From positions 1,860,001 to 1,924,000 of the forward strand of contig JADKHR010000001.1 in NCBI GenBank assembly GCA_016721625.1: DNA of 64,000 nt, given 5' to 3'. The DNA is from Elusimicrobiota bacterium (GTDB lineage Bacteria > Elusimicrobiota > Elusimicrobia > FEN-1173). Under the pieces are notes generated by a model, which worked only from the letters and a program-made list of their open reading frames with translations, did no database searches and was not told the origin of the DNA. This document shows, one piece after another, positions 42,767-51,096 of this stretch. Both the position numbers and the translations under genes were made by a program. Every line of letters begins with the position of its first letter. Position 1 is the first letter of the stretch.

Positions 42767-44689
42767 ATGAAACATCGTCCATGGATTCCCGCTCTCTTTG
42801 TTTGTCTCCTGGCCGGGGGGCTGCGGGCGGAAGAAAAGGCGGATTCCGCCTATTTGGAAGATCGGCTGGCCGTGGCCCGGTCGGAACACCTGAGCCAAAC
42901 GGCGGAATGGCGCCGTTTGGGCCATTACCGTCACGGGATCTTCGGTTGGACCAGCGAACAGGATGGTCCGGACTTTTTCCTTTCGCCCCGGGGAAAGCGG
43001 GACCCTGAGGCGGAACTGGAGGCCACGATCCGGGCCTTCTTTGCTCCCGCGTCTCCCGATACGGAGAAAACCTCCCATGCCCAGTGCCATTTTCCTGCCC
43101 GCTACGCTTGGCTGAAAGGACGGCTGGCCTTTGACCCCGCGCGACTGCCGGAACAGGCCTGTCCCCGTTTCGAATCATGGCGGGAACGGCTCGCGCCCGG
43201 TTCGGTTTCGCTCATTTTCGCCTCGGCCTACCTGTCCAATCCCGCTTCCATGTACGGCCACACCTTTCTGAGGTTGAATCGAAAGGACCGGCCTGAAACG
43301 GAACGGTTGAACGATTATTGCGTGAATTTTGCGGCGGACACGCCCACCTCCAACGGGGTGGTGTTCGCCGTGAAGGGCCTTTTCGGAGGTTACGCGGGGA
43401 TTTTCTCAACGATCCCCTATTACATGCAGGTCCAACGCTACAACAACATCCAAAGCCGGGACCTGTGGGAGTATGACCTTGTTTTGAGCTCTGCGGCGTT
43501 GGATCGGTTGGTCCGGCACCTCTGGGAGATGGGCGGCGCCCGGTTCGATTACTTTTTCTTAACGGAAAACTGTTCCTACGCTCTCCTCCCCCTGCTGGAG
43601 GCGGCCGATCCGTCGCTCCGCTTGTCGGAGCGGTTCCACGTGAAGGTGATCCCGGTGGACACCGTGCGCGCGGTTTTGGATTCGCCGGGACTCGTGGGGG
43701 AGCGGCGGATGCGTCTTTCCCAAACCCGTTCGGTGTTGGCCCGGCGGAGCCTTCTAACTTCCTCTGAGGTTTCCGCGGCGGAACGGATCGGGCGGGAAAA
43801 AGAACCGCCTTCTTTTCCCAGCGTCGCCGGGCTGGTGCCGGAACGCCAGGCGCTGGTCCTGGATGCCGGGTTGGACCTGTTCCGATACCGGCATGGGTTC
43901 TCGCGCTTTCAATCCACCCAGGCCAACGAGGCCGAACGAAGGATCCTGATCCGGCGGGGACAAGTGGCGGTGGACCCCGGCCAGGTGCCGGAACCGCCCC
44001 TCTCCCCCGACGCGCCTCCCGAGTCGGGCCATCGGACCGGCCGCATCGCGCCCGGCCTTGGGCGAAACCGGGGGATCCTTTTTGAGGAGCTTTCGCTTCG
44101 CCCGGCGCTCCAGGATTTTTTGGACGATCCCACCGGGTACGTCCCCGCCAGCCGACTGGAAATGTTCCACCTCATCCTCCGCCACCGGGAGGACCGCGAC
44201 CGCGTGTACGTGCAACGGCTTGGCATCGTGGACATTCAATCCATGCCGCCACTGGATTCTTGGGTGAAGGCCCCCTCCTGGAAAGCGTATTTGGGTTTCG
44301 ACGCGGCCGAGGACCGGCCCCGCGCCCCCGAAAACGCCCTGGCGTTCCGGGCCGCCTACGGCAAGGGGGTTTCGGTGGGGAACGCCGGGCCGGGCGGGGT
44401 TTTGGGTTACGCCTTGGGGGAGGGGGAGTTCGGAGCGGGACCGGTGTTCGACCAGGGGTTCCGGACGGGTGTGGGGGCTACCGCGGGTCTTCTCTGGCGG
44501 CCGTTCCTCCGGGTGCGGTTGTGGGCCGAGGGCGGGGCCTGGCGGTACTTCTGGGGAGACGTGGACGGCGTGCCCCGTGGAACCGTGGGAATTTCTGTTG
44601 ATGCGACGAATCGACTGGGGTTTCGAGCGCGGTTCCGCCGGGACGGCGAAGCGAGGGAAACCCTGTTCAGTTTGGCGTGGTTTCTTTGA
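42767..44689 (+). CDS. DUF4105 (Lnb N-terminal periplasmic domain-like) protein
   Basis: Start at the ATG of MKHRPW gives 640 residues with a signal peptide (ALFVCLLAGGLRA). The conserved block RLGHYRHGIFGWTSEQDGPDFF, then CHFPARYAWLKG, LIFASAYLSNPASMYGHTFLRL, and YNNIQSRDLWEYDL with LTENCSYALLPLLE are the DUF4105 signature, including His, Cys and Asn residues that could be catalytic in a papain/NlpC-like fold. The last 250 residues are beta-rich with alternating aromatic residues, possibly a small outer-membrane barrel. Function is unknown in the family; an envelope protease or peptidase role is a guess. The end overlaps the convergent hydrolase. Confidence 0.8.
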   Translation: MKHRPWIPALFVCLLAGGLRAEEKADSAYLEDRLAVARSEHLSQTAEWRRLGHYRHGIFGWTSEQDGPDFFLSPRGKRDPEAELEATIRAFFAPASPDTEKTSHAQCHFPARYAWLKGRLAFDPARLPEQACPRFESWRERLAPGSVSLIFASAYLSNPASMYGHTFLRLNRKDRPETERLNDYCVNFAADTPTSNGVVFAVKGLFGGYAGIFSTIPYYMQVQRYNNIQSRDLWEYDLVLSSAALDRLVRHLWEMGGARFDYFFLTENCSYALLPLLEAADPSLRLSERFHVKVIPVDTVRAVLDSPGLVGERRMRLSQTRSVLARRSLLTSSEVSAAERIGREKEPPSFPSVAGLVPERQALVLDAGLDLFRYRHGFSRFQSTQANEAERRILIRRGQVAVDPGQVPEPPLSPDAPPESGHRTGRIAPGLGRNRGILFEELSLRPALQDFLDDPTGYVPASRLEMFHLILRHREDRDRVYVQRLGIVDIQSMPPLDSWVKAPSWKAYLGFDAAEDRPRAPENALAFRAAYGKGVSVGNAGPGGVLGYALGEGEFGAGPVFDQGFRTGVGATAGLLWRPFLRVRLWAEGGAWRYFWGDVDGVPRGTVGISVDATNRLGFRARFRRDGEARETLFSLAWFL

Positions 44690-45515
44690 ACGCCTTTTCA
44701 AAGAAGGCCGCGATCGTCGCTTCGTAGGCTTGTCCGGCTTTGCGGCGGCATTCCATGTGGCCCGCGTCGGGGATCAACCAAAGTCGTTTGGGTTCGCGCG
44801 CCCGGGCGAACAGTTTCTCCGACATCCAACTGGGCACCACGCGGTCGGTGGTGCCGTGAATAAAGAGCAGGGGTCGGGGGGATATCTTTTCCACCCAATC
44901 CCAAGGGTCTAATTTCCGACGAACGAAAAGCGGCGGGAACACCCAGGCGAAGGGCCAGCTGATCACGCTTTGTTTCATGGCGTGGGCGGCCGCGGCCCGA
45001 TAAGTGGTGAAGCAGGCTTCCAACACCACCGCCTTGACCTCGGGTTCCTTGGCGGCCACCACGCTCGCCACCGCCGCCCCAAGGGATTGGGCGAATATTC
45101 CCACCGGAGCCGTGGACAGGGCCAGGGCCCAACGAACGCTGGCCTGGCCGTCTTCGATGGTGCGGGCTCGGTTCGGCTTTCCTTCCGAAACCCCGTAGCC
45201 CTGGTAATCAAACACCAACACGTTGAAACCGCGCCGAACCAAAAAATAGCTGGCTGGGAAATGGTTGGACACGTTCGCGAAGTTTCCATGGAAGTGAACG
45301 ATGGTCCCCAAGGCCGGCCCCTGGGCGGGAAAATGAAGGGCGGAAATCATTCGTCCGTTGGCCGTGGGGTAGCTGACCAGTTGGCAGGTCAGGCCGAGCT
45401 TGTCCGGATCGGCGTAGAGGACGCGGTTGGGGTAATAAAAGATGCGTTCGACGCCGCAGGCCGTGAGGGCAAAGAGGGCGGCCGCCAGAAAAAGATGGAT
45501 GCGACGGGGGAACAT
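44667..45515 (-). CDS. Alpha/beta hydrolase lipoprotein
   Basis: The 282-residue product has a lipobox signal peptide (FALTAC) and then an alpha/beta hydrolase core: HFHGNFANVSNHF oxyanion strand, FDYQGYGVSEGKPNR, nucleophile elbow FAQSLGAA (GxSxG variant Q-S-L-G), the acid in FIHGTTDRVVP and the histidine in PDAGHMEC. This is the BAAT/Bem46-like group of membrane-attached serine esterases. It is probably periplasmic and lipid-anchored. It overlaps the convergent DUF4105 gene by 23 bp and diverges from the DUF3015 pair. Substrate unknown. Confidence 0.85.
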   Translation of the reverse strand: MFPRRIHLFLAAALFALTACGVERIFYYPNRVLYADPDKLGLTCQLVSYPTANGRMISALHFPAQGPALGTIVHFHGNFANVSNHFPASYFLVRRGFNVLVFDYQGYGVSEGKPNRARTIEDGQASVRWALALSTAPVGIFAQSLGAAVASVVAAKEPEVKAVVLEACFTTYRAAAAHAMKQSVISWPFAWVFPPLFVRRKLDPWDWVEKISPRPLLFIHGTTDRVVPSWMSEKLFARAREPKRLWLIPDAGHMECRRKAGQAYEATIAAFFEKAFKETTPN

Positions 45516-45553
45516 GCCCCCACTTTGCCAAAAACGGAGAGGTCCCGAAAGCG

Positions 45554-45582
45554 TTTGCAGGAGTCTCCGGATTCACTACAAT
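45554..45582 (+). promoter_or_regulatory. Sigma70-like promoter of the DUF3015 genes
   Basis: TTTGCA (45554-45559) and TACAAT (45577-45582) are spaced by 17 bp, about 37 bp before the ATG. A perfect inverted repeat ACAATG-TTTT-CATTGT (45578-45593) covers the -10 and start region and could be an operator. Confidence 0.5.
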
Positions 45583-45618
45583 GTTTTCATTGTTTTTAAA
45601 ACGATTAAGGAGGAACGG

Positions 45619-46092
45619 ATGAAGAAATGGATTCTTGTGGCCCTGGCGTTGACGCCCATGGCGTCCTTTGCCGGGAAAAACCACCCCATGGGGGGGTGCG
45701 GGTTGCTCTATATGGCGGGGCTCCGTGAAAACAAACCAGGCCCCCAGATCGTGGCGTCCATTTTCAACGCCTCGATGGGCACCCAGACCTTCGGGATCAC
45801 GTCGGGAACGTCGGGATGCACGGAAGAAGGGCTGGTGGCCTTGAGCGTGGAGACCGAAGTCTATGCGGCGGCCAACTTCAAAGATCTCCAACGCGAGATC
45901 GTGGCCGGCGGCGGGGAATTCCTCGTGGGGTTCGCGGACCTGCTGGGCGTGCGCGCCGAGAAACGGCCGGAACTATTCCAGGTCCTGCAGGAAAAATACA
46001 CGTCGCTCTTCCCTTCGGCGGATTCCGGCTCCCTGGAAATGTTGAACGCGCTCAGACAAGAACTGGCCCAACGGCCGGATCTTTTGGCCTAA
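45619..46092 (+). CDS. DUF3015 family exported protein 1
   Basis: The 157-residue product has a ribosome site AAGGAGGAA before the ATG and a signal peptide (ILVALALTPMASFA). The mature protein has the DUF3015 traits: MGGCGLLYM at the N-terminus, GTQTFGITSGTSGC in the middle (two cysteines that may pair) and an alpha-helical C-terminal half. The function of the family is unknown. It is followed 12 bp later by a paralogue. Confidence 0.8.
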   Translation: MKKWILVALALTPMASFAGKNHPMGGCGLLYMAGLRENKPGPQIVASIFNASMGTQTFGITSGTSGCTEEGLVALSVETEVYAAANFKDLQREIVAGGGEFLVGFADLLGVRAEKRPELFQVLQEKYTSLFPSADSGSLEMLNALRQELAQRPDLLA

Positions 46093-46104
46093 GGAGGAGA
46101 TCCC

Positions 46105-46596
46105 ATGAAACGAATTCTTGCTATCTGTTTGATCGCCCTCCCGTCCATCGCCCTCGCGGCGGGGAAGGCCAAGGGCCCGAATTACCCCATGGCGGGGTGC
46201 GGTTTGGCTTATGTGTTGTTCTCGAAAGACAACAACACCCAGGGCGTCCAAATCCTCGCCGGGACCACGAACAACCTTTACGGCACCCAGAGTTTCGGCA
46301 TCACCTCGGGGACGTCGGGGTGCGCGGAAGGCGGGCTTTTCACCGCCAGCCGTGAAAGCGAAGTCTACGCCGAGGTCAACTTCCGCCAATTGCAGTCGGA
46401 GATCGCCGCGGGGAAAGGCGAGTATCTGAACGCCCTGGCCGGGCTCCTTGGGGTGAACGCGGAACGACGGACCGAGTTCTTTCAACTGGCGCGCGTGCGC
46501 TACTCTTCCCTCTTCCCGTCGCCCGACGCGGGGTCCACGGAACTGTTGGAAGGGCTGACGAAAGCGCTTCAGGACCATCCGGAGTTGATGGGATAA
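46105..46596 (+). CDS. DUF3015 family exported protein 2
   Basis: A 163-residue paralogue of the preceding gene with AAGGAGGAG upstream. Signal peptide ICLIALPSIALAAG, then MAGCGLAYVLF, GTQSFGITSGTSGC and a helical C-terminus. The two share the central GTQ-FGITSGTSGC block exactly and differ elsewhere, which indicates an old duplication. Both are probably on one transcript ending at the strong terminator at 46689. Confidence 0.8.
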   Translation: MKRILAICLIALPSIALAAGKAKGPNYPMAGCGLAYVLFSKDNNTQGVQILAGTTNNLYGTQSFGITSGTSGCAEGGLFTASRESEVYAEVNFRQLQSEIAAGKGEYLNALAGLLGVNAERRTEFFQLARVRYSSLFPSPDAGSTELLEGLTKALQDHPELMG

Positions 46597-46644
46597 TAGC
46601 CTTGCGGTTTGGGCAAGAGCATTGCCCTATGGAATAGCGGCAGA

Positions 46645-46668
46645 TCGCCCGATGAATCGGGCAACTAC
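46645..46668. repeat. 24-bp palindromic repeat, copy 1
   Basis: GCCCGAT-GA-ATCGGGC with flanks TC and AACTAC. Copy 2 lies at 50994-51017; the arms differ by a paired C/G swap that keeps pairing. A second hairpin (GGGCAA/TTGCCC, 46611-46627) lies just upstream. Confidence 0.6.
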
Positions 46669-46688
46669 GCCGTCATAAGAACATATTA

Positions 46689-46726
46689 AAAGAGGGGGGA
46701 GCGGCGCGAGCCGCTCCCCCCTCTTT
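46689..46726. terminator. Bidirectional intrinsic terminator
   Basis: A 17-bp perfect stem (AAAGAGGGGGGAGCGGC with its complement) around a GCGA loop lies between convergent genes. It has a short T stretch on the plus side and A stretch on the other, so it can serve both the DUF3015 and Spy-like transcripts. Confidence 0.8.
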
Positions 46727-46743
46727 ATGTTTCTGGAGATCTT

Positions 46744-47259
46744 TTACTTTTTCGGCGGGGCTTCCTCTTCGAATTCGGGGTCGCCCATCCCCTCCGGCGG
46801 ACCCTCGTGACCTCGTCCGGGCGTCCAGCCCTTCTTTCCCGCTTCCCGACCGGGGCGGAGGGCCATGAACTTTTTGAACTGGTCGGGGGTCAATATTTCC
46901 CGGACTCTTAGAATTCCCTCCAGGCGGAGATCCGCGAGTTTTCCATGGACCTCTTTTAACTGATCGTTTAACTGATGGACGGCGTTTTTGTCCAGGGTGG
47001 GTTTTTCAAGTTCGGTTTTTATCGCTTCGCGTTTTTCTTTCATGGCGGTCCACAGCTGTTTCATTTCGGCGCGATGATCGCGGCGGTGGGCTTCCAGCTG
47101 TTTGACCTGTTCATCGCTCAGTCCCAACTCCGTTTTCATCTTCTCGCGCATTTCGGCGCGGTCGCGGCGGGTCCCGCTCGTGGATTCTTTTGGCGCGGCG
47201 GCCACCCAGGTTCCGAGGAACCCCAGGGCGAGCCACACTCCTGCTTGTTTTAATTTCAT
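46744..47259 (-). CDS. Spy/CpxP-like periplasmic protein
   Basis: The 171-residue exported protein (signal peptide GVWLALGFLGTWVAA) is almost entirely charged helices with ELGLSDEQVKQLEAHR, KQLWTAMKEKREAI and a closing ILTPDQFKKFMALRP, matching the LTxxQ repeats of the Spy/CpxP/CnrX (periplasmic heavy-metal sensor) family. It is the last gene of a sigma/anti-sigma operon, so it may be an envelope-stress chaperone or sensor that tunes the ECF factor. The family call is good; the ligand is unknown. Confidence 0.75.
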   Translation of the reverse strand: MKLKQAGVWLALGFLGTWVAAAPKESTSGTRRDRAEMREKMKTELGLSDEQVKQLEAHRRDHRAEMKQLWTAMKEKREAIKTELEKPTLDKNAVHQLNDQLKEVHGKLADLRLEGILRVREILTPDQFKKFMALRPGREAGKKGWTPGRGHEGPPEGMGDPEFEEEAPPKK

Positions 47260-47270
47260 GGCGAACCTCC

Positions 47271-47690
47271 TTAAAGAAAGCTTGCTTCTATTTCCGTGCC
47301 GAAACCTGCTTCTTCCTCGGGGTTACCCGAATAGGTGAGATCCATGGAGAGGTCCGCGCCAGTGGTCGGCCGGGGACCGGAGGAGCGGGGGAGGGCCAGG
47401 AAAAGGGCCCCGGCAAAGGCCAAGCCGCCGGCCCAGGCCCAAGGGCGCAGGCCCAGAGGGGCGCGCCAGGACGAACGTTCAGGGTTTTCCACCTGGGCCA
47501 TGACGCGCTCCGCGAATCCGGCGGGGGCGGGGACGTCTCGGAACGGGAGGAAAATCAGCTCCTGCTTTTCCAAAACGTCCCGACAGGCCGGGCATTGGGC
47601 CAGGTGCGTCCGGACGGCGGCGCTTTGGACGGGGTTCATTTCACCGTCCCGGTAGGCGAAAAGCGTTTCGATGGGCAGGTCGTGGGTCAT
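47271..47690 (-). CDS. Anti-sigma factor with zinc-finger (ZAS) motif
   Basis: The 139-residue protein has the ZAS zinc signature H-x3-C-x2-C (HLAQCPAC) at about residues 29-36 and one membrane helix (WAWAGGLAFAGALFLAL). The N-terminal half is cytoplasmic and should bind the sigma factor encoded upstream, whose stop overlaps its ATG. Acidic C-terminal residues face the periplasm, where a Spy-like protein from the next gene could be sensed. Confidence 0.85.
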   Translation of the reverse strand: MTHDLPIETLFAYRDGEMNPVQSAAVRTHLAQCPACRDVLEKQELIFLPFRDVPAPAGFAERVMAQVENPERSSWRAPLGLRPWAWAGGLAFAGALFLALPRSSGPRPTTGADLSMDLTYSGNPEEEAGFGTEIEASFL

Positions 47691-48274
47691 GGGTGGTCTC
47701 CGCTTGTTTGGACGACGCGGGATTCGGAAAAGTGTCCCGCGGCCAGGCGTAGGGATTCCCGCGCCCGGCGGAGGCGGGATTTAACGGCGTCCAATGAGAG
47801 TTTGAGCGCGGTGGCTAGTTCGTCATAAGAAAGTCCCTGGACCTCGCGGAGGGTGAGAACAAGGCGATCTTCCGGGCGAAGCTGATCAAGAACCTGCCGC
47901 GCCAGGTCGGTCTGTTCCGTCTCCCGGGGGGGCGCCGGGGTTTCCCCCGCGAACTCGCCTCGGGTTTCAACCATGGCGTCGAGCGATTCCGCGGGGCGTC
48001 GGGAACGCGCTTTCAGGAGGTCCAGGGAATGGTGGTAGGCCACGCGGTAAAGCCAGGTGCTGAAAGAAGATTCGAAGCGAAAATCCCCCAGGCGGCGGAA
48101 CACCTTAATAAAGATTTCCTGGGCGGCGTCTTCGGCGTCGGTGGGGTTTTTCATGAGGGACAGGCAAAGGCCGTACACCCGGTCTTGGTGGAGGCGGACA
48201 ATGTCCACGAAGTCCTCGGGGTGGCCCGAGAGGATGCGCTGGATGATTTCTTGGTCGTTCGTTGGGGTGTTCAT
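47687..48274 (-). CDS. ECF RNA polymerase sigma factor (RpoE-like)
   Basis: The 195-residue sigma factor has region 2 (DRVYGLCLSLMKNPTDAEDAAQEIFIKVFRRL, with the -10-melting FSTWLYRVAYHHSLDLL) and region 4 with helix-turn-helix LSYDELATALKLSLDAVKSRLRRARE. The linker between is about 40 residues. It precedes its anti-sigma gene with a 4-bp overlap. A TATAAT element upstream suggests transcription by the housekeeping holoenzyme. Confidence 0.92.
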   Translation of the reverse strand: MNTPTNDQEIIQRILSGHPEDFVDIVRLHQDRVYGLCLSLMKNPTDAEDAAQEIFIKVFRRLGDFRFESSFSTWLYRVAYHHSLDLLKARSRRPAESLDAMVETRGEFAGETPAPPRETEQTDLARQVLDQLRPEDRLVLTLREVQGLSYDELATALKLSLDAVKSRLRRARESLRLAAGHFSESRVVQTSGDHP

Positions 48275-48283
48275 GGGCCTACC

Positions 48284-48289
48284 ATTATA
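48284..48289 (-). promoter_or_regulatory. -10 element upstream of the sigma factor gene
   Basis: The minus strand reads TATAAT 10 bases before the ATG region. No good -35 hexamer at 17 bp, so the promoter is incomplete or uses an activator; the transcript would be nearly leaderless. Confidence 0.4.
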
Positions 48290-48329
48290 GACGATGGGGG
48301 GTGGGGAAAAGTGTCGGGGATCAATGCTT

Positions 48330-48578
48330 CAGCTTTGACCCCTGTTTTTCTTAGACCTCCCCCTGGCCCCGGATCAGCGGCCATGCCGCCCCAGGTGCCC
48401 GGTGCTCCGCACCGGGCCCTCCTTGGGAAGGAGGGGGGAAAAAGAAGCAGGGCGGGGCGCCGTTTGGGCGGCTGATTGGGAAGGCGGGGGGAAAAAGAAA
48501 CGGGGCTTGAATGGGATGAATGGGCTTGTCTTGGGGGTTCCCTCCCCTTTACAAGGGGAGGGGGAGGGAGGGGTGTTT
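48330..48578. repeat. Intergenic array of hairpins and direct repeats
   Basis: No gene. It holds a bulged GGGGATCAATGC/GCTTTGACCCC hairpin followed by T5 (about 48316-48352), GCCCGGTGC/GCACCGGGC (48397-48417), CCCTCCTT/AAGGAGGG (48417-48435) and a CCCTCCCC/GGGGAGGG hairpin (about 48540-48562). A 26-bp unit beginning TTGGGAAGG occurs at 48423 and 48476 with two mismatches. Confidence 0.6.
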
Positions 48579-49670
48579 TTAGAGCAGGACGAGGTTGTTG
48601 CGGTGGATGACTTCGGCGGGGGCGGGGCGGCCTAGAAGAGGTTCGATTTCGGCGGAGCGGCGGCCTTGGATTTTTTTCAGGTCGGAGGCGTTAAAAACGG
48701 TGAGGCCTCGGGCCAGTTCTCGGCCGTCGGGGGTTACCACTTTGACCGTGTCGCCGGCACTGAAGGCGCCTTCCACTCGTTTAATTCCGCTGGGCAACAA
48801 GCTTCGCTTGTTTTCCGTTAAGGCGCGGACGGCGCCTTCGTCCAAGTGCAAGGCGCCCCGGACTTTTCGGCCGAAAGCGATCCAGCGTTTGCGGGCGGAA
48901 AGGGCTTCCGGGCTGGCGACGAAACGGGTGCCCACGCCTTTGCCCTCTAAAATGTCCCGGACGATGCCGGGTTTTCGGCCGGAGGCGATCCAGACCTCGA
49001 CCCCGGAGGCCATGGCGAGCCGCGCGGCGGAGAGTTTGGAGGCCATGCCTCCCACGCTTTTGGCCGACCCGGTGCCCGCCTGGACCAGGGCTTCGATGTC
49101 GGGGGTCACTTGGAACACTTCGGGGAGAAGCCGGCCGTCGGCGCCGGTGCTGGTGAGCAGGCCGTCCACGTCGGTCAAAATGAACAGGTGGTCGGCGTCC
49201 ATTTTGGCGGCCACCAGGGCCGAGAGCGTGTCGTTGTCCCCGAACTTAATTTCCTGGGTGGCGACCGTATCGTTTTCGTTGATGATGGGCAGGACGTGCC
49301 GCTCTAAAAGCGCGGTGAGGGTGTTTCGGATGTTGAGGTATCGTTCCCGGTCGTCGAGATCGGCCCGCGTCAATAGGATTTGGGCGATGGTCACGCCGGC
49401 GGGGGCGAAGGCCCCCTTGTAGGCTTCCATCAGCGCCACTTGGCCCACGGCCGCGGCGGCTTGTTTATCTTTTAAGAGGGTGGGGCGTGCTTTCCAGCCG
49501 AAGGCGTCCATGCCGGCCCCGATGGCGCCGGAGGTCACGAGGATCGGGGCGTAGCCCTTCTTCGAAAGGTCGACCAATTCCTGGGCCAGCTCTCGGATGC
49601 GGGGGAGGTGGAGCCCTCCCTCGGGCCTGCTCAAAATGGCTGTGCCGACCTTCACGACGATTCGTTTCAT
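48579..49670 (-). CDS. proB: Glutamate 5-kinase ProB
   Basis: The 363-residue enzyme has an amino-acid kinase domain (VVKVGTAIL; VTSGAIGAGMDAFG; NENDTVATQEIKFGDNDTLSA with substrate-binding Asn/Asp; GTGSAKSVGGMASKLSAA) and a C-terminal PUA domain (about residues 275-350). It catalyses the first step of proline synthesis, phosphorylating glutamate with ATP. It lies 7 bp downstream of obgE on the same strand. proA is not in the window. Confidence 0.95.
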   Translation of the reverse strand: MKRIVVKVGTAILSRPEGGLHLPRIRELAQELVDLSKKGYAPILVTSGAIGAGMDAFGWKARPTLLKDKQAAAAVGQVALMEAYKGAFAPAGVTIAQILLTRADLDDRERYLNIRNTLTALLERHVLPIINENDTVATQEIKFGDNDTLSALVAAKMDADHLFILTDVDGLLTSTGADGRLLPEVFQVTPDIEALVQAGTGSAKSVGGMASKLSAARLAMASGVEVWIASGRKPGIVRDILEGKGVGTRFVASPEALSARKRWIAFGRKVRGALHLDEGAVRALTENKRSLLPSGIKRVEGAFSAGDTVKVVTPDGRELARGLTVFNASDLKKIQGRRSAEIEPLLGRPAPAEVIHRNNLVLL

Positions 49671-49677
49671 GTTCGGG

Positions 49678-50943
49678 TTACCGCCGTTTGAGCGAGGGGC
49701 TGAAGGGAAACTGGTGATCCCCCACGGTCACGAGATCGCCGGGCCGGGCGCCTTCCCGGGTCAAGGCCGCCTCCACGCCGATTTTGTTGAGAATGTTTTG
49801 GAACCGCGACAGGCCTTCGTCCTGGTGGAAGTTCGTCACCGCCACAAGCCGGGCGACCTTTTTGCCCGTGACGAGCCATGCGTTCTCGCCCAGCTTTTCC
49901 ACCTGGTAATCCGGTTCGATCACGATGTCCATGGCCTCTGGAACGAAAGCGGGGGGAGGCGGCGCCACCTTGAGGGCTCGGGTCACCGCCACCAGGAGTT
50001 CCTTAACGCCTTTTCCCGTGGCCGAAGAGAGGGGAATAATTTTTTCTTTCTTGCAGGACCGTTGGAACGCCGCCAGGGCTTTGTCGGCTCCGGTCAAATC
50101 CATCTTGGTGGCGGCGACGATTTGGCGGGTGGCCGCCAGGCGTTTGGAATGGGCGGCCAGTTCTCTGTTCAGCGCCCGGAAGTTTTGGGCGGCGGTTTTT
50201 CCGTCGAAGCCAAAGACGTCCACCAGATGGATCAAGACCCGCGTCCGTTCTACGTGGCGAAGGAACTCGTCGCCCAACCCCTTGCCTTGATGGGCGCCTT
50301 CGATGAGGCCGGGGATGTCGGCGATGACAAAGGTGGAGCCGCCCACGTTCGCCACCCCGAGGTTGGGCGTGAGCGTCGTAAAGGGGTAGTCCGCGATTTT
50401 GGGCCGGGCTTGGGTCACCACGGAAAGGAAGGTGGACTTGCCTGCGTTCGGGAACCCCAACAAACCCACGTCGGCCAGGAGCTTCAATTCCAGGTTGAAA
50501 TGGAAATCCTGGCCGGGCTCGCCCTTTTCCGAAAGGTGCGGGGCGGTGTTGATGGCGGTTTTGAAGGTCACGTTGCCGCGGCCGCCATGGCCGCCTCGGG
50601 CGGCTAAAAAGCGGTCTCCCGGCGATTTGAGGTCGGCCACCCGTTTGTCGTCCCGGAACAGAAGAGTGCCGGGAGGCACGCGGATGATGAGGTCTTCCCC
50701 GCTGGCGCCGGTTTGGTTTTGGCCCCGGCCGTTCTCCCCCGGCACGGATTTAAAAAGGGGACGATAGGTGAAATCGTAGAGGGTGTTTTTCTGGGGGTCG
50801 GCTTCGATCCAGACGTCGCCGCCCTTGCCGCCCGATCCGCCGTCCGGGCCGCCCATTTCGACATATTTTTCGCGGCGGAAAGAGAGGCAACCGTCCCCTC
50901 CCTTCCCAGACACCACATGAATTTTGGCTCGATCAATAAACAT
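49678..50943 (-). CDS. obgE: GTPase ObgE/CgtA
   Basis: The 421-residue protein has the glycine-rich Obg fold (residues 1-158), the G domain (G1 GFPNAGKSTFL, G2/switch I YPFTTLTPNLG, G3 DIPGLIEGAHQGKGLG) and a C-terminal OCT domain (from about 335). The guanine-specificity motif reads TKMD instead of NKxD, a tolerated but less common form. Obg assists 50S ribosome assembly and stress signalling. It is downstream of rplU-rpmA with a terminator between, as in many bacteria. Confidence 0.95.
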   Translation of the reverse strand: MFIDRAKIHVVSGKGGDGCLSFRREKYVEMGGPDGGSGGKGGDVWIEADPQKNTLYDFTYRPLFKSVPGENGRGQNQTGASGEDLIIRVPPGTLLFRDDKRVADLKSPGDRFLAARGGHGGRGNVTFKTAINTAPHLSEKGEPGQDFHFNLELKLLADVGLLGFPNAGKSTFLSVVTQARPKIADYPFTTLTPNLGVANVGGSTFVIADIPGLIEGAHQGKGLGDEFLRHVERTRVLIHLVDVFGFDGKTAAQNFRALNRELAAHSKRLAATRQIVAATKMDLTGADKALAAFQRSCKKEKIIPLSSATGKGVKELLVAVTRALKVAPPPPAFVPEAMDIVIEPDYQVEKLGENAWLVTGKKVARLVAVTNFHQDEGLSRFQNILNKIGVEAALTREGARPGDLVTVGDHQFPFSPSLKRR

Positions 50944-50993
50944 GACAGGCTCCGAAAATGACCATCTCTTTACCGTTCTCGCCCAGCCGAAGG

Positions 50994-51017
50994 TCGCCCC
51001 ATAAATGGGGCAACGAC
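50994..51017. repeat. 24-bp palindromic repeat, copy 2
   Basis: GCCCCAT-AA-ATGGGGC with flanks TC and AACGAC. It matches copy 1 at 46645 in 20 of 24 positions, with a paired change in the arms. Confidence 0.6.
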
Positions 51018-51043
51018 AAACGGGTTGCCCTTCCGAAAAAGAC

Positions 51044-51075
51044 AGACCCCAAGGCTCGCGGGAGCCTTGGGGTCT
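51044..51075 (-). terminator. Intrinsic terminator of rplU-rpmA
   Basis: A 14-bp perfect stem (AGACCCCAAGGCTC with its complement) and 4-base loop. On the minus strand it is followed after a few bases by CTTTTT. It separates rpmA from obgE. Confidence 0.8.
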
Positions 51076-51096
51076 TGGAAAGAAACGTCGCCGCGC

